DNA from: Vespula vulgaris
Lineage: Eukaryota > Arthropoda > Insecta > Hymenoptera > Vespidae
Length of the DNA: 64,000 nucleotides
Assembly (NCBI RefSeq): GCF_905475345.1
Contig: NC_066591.1
Coordinates: 8,863,001-8,927,000, forward strand
Direction of reading: 5' to 3'
The translations under genes and the position numbers were made by a program. Below the pieces are notes generated by a model. It was given only the letters and a program-made list of their open reading frames with translations, was not told the origin of the DNA and searched no databases. How positions within the stretch are numbered: the stretch's first letter is position 1; every line of letters starts with the position of its first letter. Shown one piece after another: positions 52,806 through 64,000 of this stretch.

Positions 52806-52813
52806 ATATAAAG

Positions 52814-53859
52814 TTGCTTTTTATTTAAAATGACTGTGACAATTTCATCGTTATATTTTCAGATGCGCTTTCATTAGAATTTATCTCGAAAATAATCGAA
52901 ATTAAGAAAAAAAGTATTTCTTTGTTTTTGCTACATTTATTATTAAGCGTAATAAAATTCATTATATAAAAACATATTTTGTTATAGTTGCTACCAATTT
53001 TAATTTTTCAACCAAAATTCAAAAAGAAAGATAAGTAATTGTCTTGTAAATTTACTCTACCCATGTCATCATTATAATCCAAAACGACTATGGTTTTTGT
53101 AATAGCATTATATGGATTATTCTTATTTTTCCATTTTTTTCTGTTTCAGTCATTTCAATTTTGTTGTATTTTGTAGACAACAAATCTTTGTTATCTCTTT
53201 ATTCTGTAACTAATATGCCATTCCATGATCTTGAAAGAATTTGAAATCTTTTCAATTTTGTCTCAGTTTTGATGAGGATATCTTGATCTATATCTTAAAT
53301 TTTATACAATATCCTGATTTATATTCGCACAACTTGTAATACTTCCCACTTAAGCGAGATTGAATTATTTGTATTATAAGCGACCCTTATATTTCATCAG
53401 TAATTCGTTTAATGATATACATTCTTCAGGAATGTAAATATGTTCGAATTTTTCATTTACATTATCGATTATGCTTCTTAGTTTAAATAAGCGATCATTT
53501 TTATCTGCCATTTCATTATTTGTGAAATGTAAAAAGCGAATCAGTTGCACAAGTCGCCAAAAAGAAATGTTTTTGTAAAGATTGGAGTTTCAATGATACT
53601 TCTTGACTAATAAGATCGATCTTGATTACTCGGTTGATTTCTTGACTTGTGCCATTAAAATACATAAAATAAAATATGCTTTTATTTTATCTATGCTGCT
53701 ATCTCTCCATTTGTCTTCAAATTTTTGTAATTTACGAGTTCTATCTCATATTGTGCACGATTTGACGATGTAGATCCCTGAGACTGATAGTTAACTTTTC
53801 GTTTAAGCGGTGTCGCTCCGTGAGATCAACAATATGAAGCTTGGAAAATAAATGTTGTA
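52814..53859. other. AT-rich stretch between hAT and piggyBac relics
   Basis: No gene or repeat end supported; probably more decayed transposon sequence. Confidence 0.35.
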
Positions 53860-54800
53860 ATTAATCTAATATAAAAAGACATGCGTAAACTTCATTCATA
53901 GACCTTATTAAAATATTCTAAACAAAGATATGGTTTGGATTTATGTGTATTACAAAAGTGACAATCTTTTTGGTTACATTTCTGACTGCATTGCACCCGA
54001 ATGTTTTTGCATTTGTGTTATAACATTCAGAACAATATCTTCATACTTTTATTTGCAATTGATGAACATTTCTTTTATCAACCTGGGTTGCAATTTTTTC
54101 ATTTGAATGCTGTGTGAGTAGATCACCTAATTGTTTACGAAATGTCGCGATTGTTATTTTTCTTATTATTACATCTTGGAACATAAACAAGACATTCGCA
54201 ACAACGATATTTAAAAAAAGTTTGAATCACTTTCCTGTTTTTATGGATTGTTATAAGCACTCATTTGATTTGAAAGATCAATAATGTTTTTTCTTGCATT
54301 GTATTCAGTAATTATTTTTGGTTTGCGATAAAATTATTTTTTTGTTTTCATATTTACCATTTTTCACTAGGATTTTTCATAGAAAGGATCAAAAAAGTTT
54401 CTTTTATCTTTTCATTTCAAATTCCATTACTATTTTTTTTTTACAATAACTTCCCCACGTTTCAAATTATCACTTTATTCGGATTTTTTTTTTTACGATC
54501 TATTCAAAATGTATCAATTAGATGTACATTTCTCTTTATAATCTTATTCGTCAAGTCCACTCTTGCGTACCAATTATCTATCAGTGAATAATATATGACT
54601 TTTATAAAACCTATCTTTAGATAAAATCATTATAATATTTGATAGTGTTGTATTCTCTTTATCAAGAACTTTTCCCATGTAAACACGAAAACTGTAATTG
54701 TATCCGTAAGTATAAGTGTAATCATAGCGTAATTTAAATATTTTTATACCATATTTATGTCATTTTTGTTTTAAATATTGCTTGAATATGATTCGTCCAA
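53860..54800 (-). mobile_element. piggyBac transposase relic A
   Basis: Minus-strand fragments in piggyBac order: YTYGYNYSFRVY (about 54,720), LDKENTTLSNIIMILSKD then HILFTDR (about 54,660-54,560, with the catalytic Asp), LKRGEVIVKKK (about 54,450), KPKIITEYNARKNIIDLSNQ then MSAYNNP (about 54,330-54,245, with a further catalytic Asp), and a Cys-rich end with YCSECYNTNAKTF (about 54,020-53,980). Stops and shifts break it throughout. Inverted ends were not identified. The N-terminal part may extend beyond 54,800. Confidence 0.75.
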
Positions 54801-56990
54801 TTACTATAATATTTGTGAAATGCAGTATTTTCAACAGTAGTTTAAATTGATCTCCGTTATTATTTTTCAATATTTCTATGATTAATGGAGAATATTCCTA
54901 GTACTAGTGTAAATAATTTAACAGTTTTGTAAATATAATAATCAAATCTTTCGATATTAATTTTCTGTCTAGATGATATAGTTTGAAAAATGACAAAGAA
55001 TCTACATATTATGTTTTCATTAATTTTTGTTATTTCAATCGTTATGCTAGGATTTTTTAAAAAATCTAGTAAGTATTTTCATCGTAAAAAGTTTCACTTT
55101 TCTGTTTAATCCGATCTGTAATTAGTTCTAATTCAGAGGAAAATTTTGTTTGAACTGATAACTTGCCATCTGCTTGTAGTTTGTTAAATTCTAGTGTAAA
55201 AGCTGACCGTTTAAAAAAATAAAGATTATATGATAAATGTAATAGCACTTAAAAAAATAAAAGTTAGCGTATGAAGAGGATAGTTCCAAAGAAAATGGAT
55301 TGAATAATAACAATTATATATATATATGTGTGTGTCGAATAATAATAATAATAATAACAATAATAATAATAATAATAGTAATAAAGCTTAATAAAAAATA
55401 TTAAATTTCTTTTTAAGAGAAATATATTTTTGAAGAATTCGCCTGATGTACTATCATTTTTTCCATGAAAAATCTTTGATAACATATTGTAGTATAAAGT
55501 TCCAAAACAATCGGAGGCGTAGTACATAGTTAAAATAATTAAAGATCTTGAATACATTATGCATATTGTGCTGTGCCGTGTATGCACCATGTTTCACTCT
55601 GAGTGCTCCACTAATAGCTCTTTATGATTCATTGTATAACTAAAAATTCAAGAAATGGCTAAAATTTTAAGGGGGAAAAAAAAACAGAATCCAATGAGGT
55701 AGACTCAGTATGGTGGCCATAATAGCGATTTGTTGACAGAATCGTATGATTTCTAATGATTCCCCAAGTCGCTTATTATAAACCTGGTTTCACAACTTAC
55801 GAATTGAAAACTGAAATCTATGCAATTTTCTGCAAAATTTTTCTCTAAAATCTTTCGCCTACAATCAGTATACAATAAGTGTAGTTTTCAAGATTTACCG
55901 CGTTGAGCTTGCAGTACAATTTCATAAAGAATGAAACATTTTACAGAGAATTTCAGTTAGTTTTAAAAGTTTGGGTAGTATCTTGCATGATCTAAATTGT
56001 ATGCTACTTCAGCAATGTGTAAATAGCATCCAACAATTCTTGTTCTGTTGGTGCAATCACGTGCATACTGGAACAATTCTGAAATATCGATATTATTGGG
56101 CTTATATTTCATCTATATATTTTTTAAGAAATATGATGTGTTCGAACTTGCAGTTTTAAACAATTCGTTTGTTTTTTAACGAATTGCAAGTTCATTTTTT
56201 AACTTTATTAACCATTCCAATTAATAATATATCACATGTGTTAATTAATAAGATCCAATCAACAAAAATCTTTTAAGGTTATTTTAGGGAAATGTGAAAG
56301 GTCATCTGATAAAATACTGTGGAATATCAACCTCTTTCTTCGGTTTTATTAGCCAAAGAATTTTCAGTGTATTTTCGGACTCTTATCTTTTTCAAGATCT
56401 CATTTGAAATATCCGCATCAAATTTTAAATTCGTTCCGAATTGATTGTTAAGAAACGATGTAATTCAAGAATAGGCCCCCATTTTGTTATCCAATTTATG
56501 ATCAAATATTCGATATTTTTGTTTGAACTTCTTGCGTGACTAAACTGTGGACAGTAATTTGATGCAAGCCGAAAACACAGCAGTGTTTCGTGCTAGGAAG
56601 TCTTTCTGTACATATCTTAGTTATTTTTATTAATTCTGTTTATTAACAATTCTTTACAGAATGATATTGATGATAGAAACTAACATGGATTGTGTAACGC
56701 AACAAAACATTGTTTACATTCTCAGGTAGTTTTACTTCGTTTTTTGTTTGAAACAACATTCTCACTTTTGTATATAACAGACTGCGAAATATCCAATGAA
56801 CTAACGAAACAATTTATGTGCAGCTATTATAATTGGGAGAGTATAATTTAAGAAAAGTGATATAATGCCGTACAAAAATCGATAAAACAATCTTTTATTG
56901 TCGGATGAATTCACTTATCTTAATCATCCATAACTGACATCGCAAATATTCATGCTGACACATTAATTATGCCAACAACAATTCCAGAGA
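54801..56990. other. Gene-free stretch with AAT repeat
   Basis: Contains a run of AAT repeats at about 55,328-55,385. The minus-strand frames 55066-55248 and 55264-55590 have no recognisable family; the second is partly the AAT repeat read as tyrosines. Around 55,680-56,990 the DNA is less AT-rich and may be remnants of a mobile or viral element. Confidence 0.35.
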
Positions 56991-56999
56991 AAGTTTCTC

Positions 57000-58700
57000 A
57001 CTAGGATCTAACGCATATTTATCAGGTTTACAAAAGAACAGCATCTACATGAAAAGTCTCGTGTATGTGGTTGCAATCGATGGAACATGTAAAGGCATAG
57101 GGTACAACGATCCATTCGGAACATGAGAAAACGGGATGGCATTGGCATTTACAAGAATTACTGTGTTTAATTACTACGTTCTGACCAAGATATAACTCAA
57201 AACAAGTTCATCAAATACATAATCATCTATCCACTGAACGAAGAGACTTTTTTCGACTCGGACACTTCATCTCTCATATATGTCAATTCGATATTTATTG
57301 TAGAAAAACATTTGAAAACTCAATTAACCACTCTATACATCGGGATCACACTCGGAAGACGCTCTTGAGAAGCAGATTTTAAAGAGTGTATTCATGATTA
57401 TGCATCATCGCACAGGACGAATGGTATTTACAATTATGAAATAACTAAGAAACATATGGCAATAACAACAGCCGAAGTAATACACTTCACCAAGTGCGTA
57501 CCTATGGAAATTGAGTTCACGTCAATCAAAGAATATGATCTGTAATATATCGAAATTAATCTCTCTTTTTTTTTACGGAAAATCCGCATTCTTCTAAAGG
57601 AAGCTTCATCTAGTAATTGTAACGAATTTCTTTCTAGTATTTAGTCATCTGAATGGTATCTGGTATTAAGATATCACCGCAGAAAGTTTTTCGTTGTAAC
57701 AGTCGTATTTTTTAAACATCGAGCAGCGTTACTAGTGAAATTTGCCTTCAAGTATTCAAGTTTTATGACGCAAGTGAAATTGGCATATGATCCAACGAGA
57801 GATGTCAATAGGTTGTGAAAATGCACCCATTCATCGTGATTGCTGCTAAATTTCGATATATCAATTTGAAAAAGTCGATTTTCTTGCGAAATCGGCCAGT
57901 AAAGAGTACTGGTCAGTGAAGAGATTGGTGGCTGTCTTCCATGGTGGTTTACGCCTACAACTTGTTGAACACTATCGTCATTTCAACAGAGTCTAGATAT
58001 TTGCCTTCGCAAGTTATCTAAATGTTTTCTCAGAAGTAGGCTAATTCGTTGATTCGTTTATAATGATTTGGTTTAAGAGTTGTTTTCCGTATACCAATTT
58101 ATCACGATTCCGCTTCAATTTTTTCCAATTGTCCTTGAGAGCGTTGAATCAGGCTTAAATATGGAGATTATACATCCAGCGTTTGATGAAGCCAAAGAGT
58201 TTGAGCAATCAAGTCGTGGAGGAATTCAAGATTGTTTCTCATCTTGAAAACAAAGCGGAATGCACTCATGAATGCGACATACAAAGAGAAGTGTAGACAA
58301 AGAAGCTATCGTCAAGTTCAGACGAGTCGTTGCGGTTGTTACTTTAATATTTCGATATTTAAAGGAAAAGGTCACATTAATGCGTGAAGATGAAATAGAG
58401 AGTTGACTCCTTTGCGAGAAAAATTGATTTTTTCGCAAAGTACATAAGATTAGCTGAAAGCACTTGCTTGCCACTATCTATTGGATTAAAAAGAGCTCAG
58501 AATTTGCAACAGTTTTGAAACTGGAAATTTTCGGATGATATCTGGTACATTCAAGATGTACACAACTTACAAAATCCGGCTCAAAGGATCAGAATATTTC
58601 CTAGAACGTTAATTAAGTTAATGGATCCTGGTAAGGAAAAGCGAAATAAAATAGAGTTTGTGTTGATAGATCAGTTTAAGACTATCTACCGTTCATAATG
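57000..58700 (+). pseudogene. Decayed coding sequence, possibly an endogenous viral glycoprotein copy
   Basis: The stretch is clearly less AT-rich than the surroundings. Plus-strand frames of 40-60 codons continue one another with stops and shifts between them. The part at about 57,180-57,540 codes a run with several cysteines, histidines and charged residues that reminded me of surface glycoproteins of negative-strand RNA viruses found as old copies in insect genomes. This is recall, not an alignment. It could instead be the envelope of a retroelement or an unrelated dead gene. It has many stops and no intact frame longer than about 80 codons. Confidence 0.25.
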
Positions 58701-58919
58701 GAAGTTGCTGCTCACATAACGACCAGCGCAGATTCGTAGCAAGTTTTTACCGGGTTGGTTTTGCATATCGTACGAGTATGTATGCACCTGTTTATAAAGC
58801 TTGATATAATTACTTTTAAGCTGCTATTCATATAATAGCATGAAGATAATAATACTCTTCACGAAATAAATTAATATTTCTTTAAAGTATGATACTACAG
58901 TCACTCTTATGTAACAGAA

Positions 58920-60110
58920 TATTACAAAATGTACAGATCAAAGATGTTTTGCTTATTTTTTTAATGCACATATTTTACATTATTTTTGGGGAGTTTTACT
59001 TTTTCTATTAGTCACGATTCTTATAAGTTTATGAATCTTTATACTTGATAATCTCTGCGAATGATCGAAACTGGATGCTTTTCTCGTAGGTTCAGAAATA
59101 TTTGATATTTTATTTAAATCTGTTTCTCTGTCAATTTCGGAATCTGCTGATGATAAATCCACTATTCAAGAAAATGCCACTTCATGTAAGTATTTTATAT
59201 GTCATTTTCGGATCTTATATGTGTACGTTTTAAACGAATTAAAAAGGTGCACTTTTTCGTTTTTCTAATAACTGAATAATATAATGAAAACTGATCTGTT
59301 GTATTTATCCCCTTCATATACTTATTGTACTCAATTATTGTCTCAGGTCGAAACCCATTAGGTCGGTTTCTTTGGATTGTAAGTATTAAATGAAATTCAA
59401 CTTTTGAACTTGATAGCAGATTCATCCATGCAAATCTCTTCTGTCGGTGTAAAATAATTCAAGAATTTTAAGTTTATGTAATCGAGGACTCATACTTGTA
59501 GCAACTTGTAGCAACTCATTAGCTACAAACGAGTTCTCGTATTTGTATTTTGTGATAGAATCGTTTTGAAATGAAGTATTCAAAAAATTCGGCTCAATCT
59601 TTCTGATTTGTGAGTTGTGAATATTTTTGGATAAAAGGAAATGTAGTTTACGTTATTTCTTGTCCAATACTCTCGTCAATTTGCCAACGCTATGATTTCC
59701 ATATTTATTATTATTCTAAGAAATGTTCAGAATTTTTTATCGGTCTTATCATGCCAAGTTCATCTTATCCAATTTGACGATAGCTCCTTTCTAATATTTT
59801 TTTAGCATAATTATTTGTTTCACACACTATTTCATTAATGATTTCATCGGTAAAATGGAGCATAAAAATATTCTGTTATATTTGATGATATTTGCGGTTT
59901 CGCGGGTTTTTCGCCGGGTACAAACTGTATTCTTATTGATATTTCTTTGGATTTTGTGTACGATAATCATTATGAACTTTCTGAGTCTTCTGCAGTATCA
60001 CTATTGCTTTCATTGCCACTGTCTCTTATTCTGATTTTCAACCTTTTTACAATTCGTATTTTTTCGCTATTTTCATTACTGCTTTTGTCTACTTCATCAT
60101 GAAGTATTCA
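58920..60110 (-). mobile_element. piggyBac transposase relic B, different lineage
   Basis: Minus-strand pieces in order: an acidic Ser/Asp start (about 60,100-59,980), FVPGEKPAKP (about 59,920), FLRIIINMEI and YWTRNNVNYISFYPKIFT (about 59,740-59,610), FTPTEEICMDESAIKF with a catalytic Asp (about 59,450-59,400), then after a deletion EYNKYMKGINTTDQFSLYYS (about 59,330-59,270), and a tail ending in TNRKSKTPQK (58,980) that leads into a broken Cys-rich end. The residues differ from relic A at homologous sites, so it is another piggyBac family. Confidence 0.78.
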
Positions 60111-62919
60111 TCATGACATATTTATGTATATACGTTAGAGACAATTTAGTCGTTCAACAAAGAAACATCTTTACTTGTACCCATTTCATTCTTAGAATAC
60201 ATTTCGGTAAAGTTTTGAAACTTTCCAAACAATAATGCTTCTTCAATGATCGTCAAATTTGAATTAATGTCAGAGACTTGTCAGAACCATGGTTACCAGA
60301 ATTATTTCAAACAATTATATAATCTTAGCGCCATTTCGAGGTGTTTCATTCTATATTTCCTAAAGGAATAGACAAAGAACTTAGGAATCTATTCGTGATC
60401 TGATAACCCTTCAAGATTCGACGAAGTCTAACATAAACAAGCGTTGTCGTAATCAAAAATACTGCATGAAACTAAGTAACAACTAGGAGTAGCCTCTCAA
60501 GTGCAAAGATTTAATACTTTAAGTATAAAAACTGCATCAAAAATATAGTGCAATCAAAAATATAGGTTTCCATTAACAAAAATGCACTTGCATTTTTCTG
60601 ATGCACTGATGCATAAAAATGTATAAAATTATTTACATATGCAACGATAATTTAATTTTCATCTATAACATCTTTTTCTATTTTCAGTTGTTTAAGAGAT
60701 ACAACTTGTGTTCCAGTTCCATGCAGGAGTCTATATTGTATCTTTTGCAAGCATATAAAACCAAAAGATAAAAATTTTCAGGACAGAATGAGAGTATATT
60801 GAGTTGTATAGAAGTGAGTGATCTTATTCATGTTTTTTCTTTTGCCAAGAACTACTTTTGACTTTTGAGAATATGCAAGAATTGGACTGGTATTGATAAC
60901 ATAAAAATATTTCCAGATATATACTATATTGATCATATATAATTCATTTTGTAAATACCTAATTGGACCATATTAATTATGAAAATCGGGTTGAATTGTT
61001 GTATGGGAGTATTGTTTTGGCTGCGATAATTTTTTATAGAATTCAAGATCTTATCCATTGTTGTATACTCTCTTGTTAATATATATTTTGTTATTTTCCA
61101 TTGGCTTATTTGATGCTATCTCTATTCAATTGAAAAAGTCCGCTCTCGTCGCAAGGAGATCTTTTTTCTTTTTTTCTGGTATCAAGAAATATGTTGTTAG
61201 CAAATAGACGATTCTGGGAATTAACACTGTTAGTGAAACAATAGGGACAGCGGTATTAGAGATAAATAAATGGAAACAGTGACTAATATGACGAATTACC
61301 GATTGAATGATTGACTGACTGCATTTCTTCCTTTATCGTGTGTTGACTTTGTAGTGATACGAAGCTACTTGTGCATGGTTAGGAATGGTCTCCTTCGAAC
61401 TTCTTACATAAATATTAGGCTTCATTATTATTTTTATCGAGAATATTTTGTATCATTAGAAAATTCTTCAGAGTCATCGTCATCATTAGAAGATTCGTTA
61501 CAAATAATATCCAAATCATCATCATCGGAGTTGTTTTTAAACAAATGTTTTTTACATATTGATTTTACTTAGATGTTATTACGTGTCTTTTTTGATTGAG
61601 ACGGTTCTGCTCGATCACTTAGTTTTTCGTTTTATAACACAGGTTGTCAACATTTTTTTTTCTATAGGCCACGCAATAAAAATATAGTCTTTACACGAAA
61701 CTATCTCTAAACTGTGAATCTAATAACTATTATAAATTATTTTAATGAATCATATATCAAATGTACTTTTTCAATATATTTAGAAGTCGTGTAAAAACAG
61801 TCAAAGTCGGTGCAATATGTCGAATATAACTGACTAACGTCAATCAGAGTCGCCAACATATACCGAATATTGTCAACTGATTCCAATCGAATTCGGCAGT
61901 ATATGAATATATCGATCCTCTGTAATTAGAACCACCGAGAGCGAATGTGTTAATTGAGATTTGAAAACGTTATACGTCTTCAGACTCCAAATTGTTCTCT
62001 TAAATTATTACCAAACTTAATTTTGAAGTTCTTCTCTGAAGCGAGTAATTTCATACGTTTCACAATGGTCGTCAAAATGTGATCAAAAGTTCAAAATGTA
62101 TTCAAGCTCAAAATTAATCAAAAATTGATATTCGGGGTTTTTGATGTAGCTGATCACTAATTTCAATTTAAATTTCAAAAATGTAAATAGCGGATTCAGA
62201 TTTTTAGAATTTGGAACTACTGTGTGGAAAAATTTGAGATATAAATAGGAGGAGGTTCCGTAGAAACACGTCTTTTTAATATAAAACTTGAATTGTATTT
62301 GTTAAAAGAACAAGGCCTTTTGTTTTACTTTTCTTGCTACTTTGAGTTTTGCGTATCAATATGAACATAGATGGTATAAAATTAGAGTCACTGACGACAT
62401 CGAAAGTAGTAAGGGCAGAAGAACGATTTCTGACAGAAGTGGACTCTTCATCTTTAATGTGCAATATTCTCTTTACATTGAGGACGAATAAGTCTAAAAG
62501 TCGATATATTACTACTTTTACGCAACTTTCTAAAAGTATCACGAATATTCATACTTTTTTCTTGTTCACTTTCACAGTTATAGAATTCATCATCCTCGAT
62601 ATTAGAGTATTCCATTAGTATATTGTAAAGTTCTAAAAATGTGTAAGAAATTGTACAAACCGAGGAGATTGGTTAATTCGGGTTCGGTATACAGATTGTA
62701 GGACTCCTTGATTGATATTACTTATAAGTAGCCATGATACAACATTATTTTGATTTTGAATAAATAAAAAAAAATAAAATTTATCATATTATTCCTTTAG
62801 TGATTGCTGCAAAAGTCATTACATTATTGCAAAAAAAATATAACATGAAGTAAAAATTTAAAAATAAAATTATAAAATTAGTTATTTTGATTGGCGTGGT
62901 AATTCTAGTATTAATGTGG
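60111..62919. other. Gene-free stretch with unassigned fragments
   Basis: Two minus-strand acidic fragments stand out: about 61,560-61,450 (Asp/Ser-rich, DDDD stretches) and about 62,620-62,470, the latter with its own ATG and 48 codons (begins MEYSNIEDDEF). Such acidic starts are usual at piggyBac N-termini, so these may be transposon debris, but no further family motif was found. Confidence 0.35.
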
Positions 62920-63340
62920 GTTAAAGAACACCGTCGATGGTTTGGATATGAAATTGAAATTTCTTCCTTTCTAGACACTGAGGCACTTCCATTACACAGA
63001 TCTCTAATTCGACTTTTTTATTTACATATTAAAAGTAAAGATACCGGTATCTTTACTTGATAATTTATCACTTATTTCACGATGCAACGCATCACCGGAA
63101 TTCATACTAATAAGAGTTCATCGAGTAGGAAAAAGTTGACTCTTCTGTCATCTATGAATTTAATAATATACGAAATTTTGCAATTCCACCACATTATTAT
63201 CTTTGTCCCATATCAAACTGAACGCACTAGTTGCAAACGATGCACGTTTGTATCTCTTGTACGTCTTTTATCTTTTAGACTACCTTTTCGCCGACCTCGG
63301 TTTCCCTTTTTCACCAGCATCGGAACATCCTAATACAGGT
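62920..63340 (-). mobile_element. Second fragment of the Mutator-like relic, inverted
   Basis: Read on the minus strand, this matches the piece at 39,500-39,850: GATAATAATGTGG.GGAATT near 63,215, then AGTATGAATTCCGGTGATGC near 63,110, GAAATAAGTGATAAATTATC, AAAAAAGTCGAATT near 63,010 and ATTTCAATTTCATATCCAAA near 62,960. The coded pieces are NVVELQN and SMNSGDALHREISDKL. It is broken by stops. The minus-strand frame 63985-63734 may be an upstream part, but I could not align it. Confidence 0.7.
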
Positions 63341-64000
63341 GTTAATAATTCTTTCCGGATCTGCAGGTAGTGAAGAGTGAAAGAATCCTATGATAGGGGT
63401 GGTAGAGTGGATGGCGATATCCATTCATCTTGAATGATAGGATTGGCTGTAGGTGATATGGGTTTCCTATTGGTTTCACTGTTTTCTTGTAAATTGAATA
63501 CATTCTGAGATCATGTAGAATATTATGCGGATTAATTAACGTAGCGATAATTCGGCAGACATTCAGTATGTTGTGTTTTAAGCATAAGAGAAAATCTTTT
63601 AATCGTCATTAAGATTTATTGATTTCGTGAATGATGTTGAAAGTGTCATCAGAGATACTTACTAACAAGAGCATTTAATTAACATACGAAAGGATATCAT
63701 TCTACACGTCTGCTATGATCTGGTCTGGTATGATCAGTAGATCGTATAGCGAAGGTTTTCAATAGGTATATTTTGTGGATAGACATTGCTTCTTAGAATT
63801 ATTGGAATCAGTAAATAACGATTTATTGTGTTAACTTGTGTTTCTGATATATTCATCGTAGTCTCTTTATTTTTTACTACTTTGATCATATGATCACTGC
63901 AGATTTCGTTATTAATTATTGTCGGAGTTAGAATGACTTGCAATGAATCTGAATACGTCATCGAATTAATGGCCCTAATGTGCACTTTGCTTGCTTCTTC
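63341..64000. other. Right end, unassigned
   Basis: No supported gene. The minus-strand frame 63985-63734 (83 codons) has normal composition but no motif that I recognise; the stretch may be a further part of the Mutator-like copy. Confidence 0.3.

Noticed and set aside
55264..55590. 108-codon minus-strand frame with a tyrosine run
   Set aside because: The tyrosines come from an AAT microsatellite; no other coding evidence.
1..64000. Search by eye for CRISPR arrays, operons, rRNA, tRNA
   Set aside because: None seen; spliced genes and composition show a eukaryotic nuclear locus. Small tRNAs or microRNAs could be missed without covariance searches.

Overview
The window is AT-rich nuclear DNA of an animal, most likely a hymenopteran insect and plausibly a bee. 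The reasons are the short GT-AG introns, an arthropod-type brainiac gene, a large germline Tudor gene, and a mix of mariner, piggyBac, hAT, Jockey-like and Mutator-like relics. The species cannot be fixed from sequence alone. I worked out the exon structures by hand from open frames, splice sites and intron phase; they are not backed by transcripts.

The gene-rich left part (1-26,000) holds, in order: a partial ClpP gene (minus); TMEM223 (plus), head to head with ClpP; an internally deleted mariner; an unnamed two-pass membrane protein (minus); an orphan GC-richer possible 5' exon; SSNA1 (plus); brainiac (minus) with a long lineage-specific insertion; a small lysine/arginine-rich orphan protein with CxxC cysteines (plus); a nine-exon Tudor gene (minus, 13,359-22,453); and RNF146 (plus, 23,721-25,903). 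ClpP and TMEM223 are both mitochondrial, SSNA1 acts at centrioles and cilia, brainiac builds glycolipids in the Golgi, Tudor scaffolds germ granules and piRNA factors, and RNF146 is the poly-ADP-ribose-directed ubiquitin ligase. They do not form one pathway.

The right part (26,000-64,000) is gene-poor. It consists of AT-rich sequence, microsatellites and broken transposons: a Jockey-like LINE (34.3-36.9 kb, plus), a Mutator-like transposase relic with a possible YqaJ-nuclease-like tail (38.5-40.65 kb, plus) and an inverted second fragment of it (62.9-63.3 kb, minus), another LINE (40.85-42.0 kb, minus), a hAT deletion derivative with intact ends and a near-perfect 8-bp target duplication (52.1-52.8 kb), two different piggyBac relics (53.9-54.8 and 58.9-60.1 kb, minus), and a decayed region that may derive from a viral surface glycoprotein (57.0-58.7 kb, plus). 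No intact transposon and no tRNA or rRNA gene was recognised.

The observation most worth following is in RNF146. The exon completing the PAR-binding WWE domain is present twice in tandem, in the same splice phase, with both copies open. Only the second continues into the normal C-terminus; the first ends in a stop right after the domain, predicting a short second isoform. Other points are the 96-bp repeat array coding the Tudor C-terminus and the insertion carrying an RKKR motif in brainiac.
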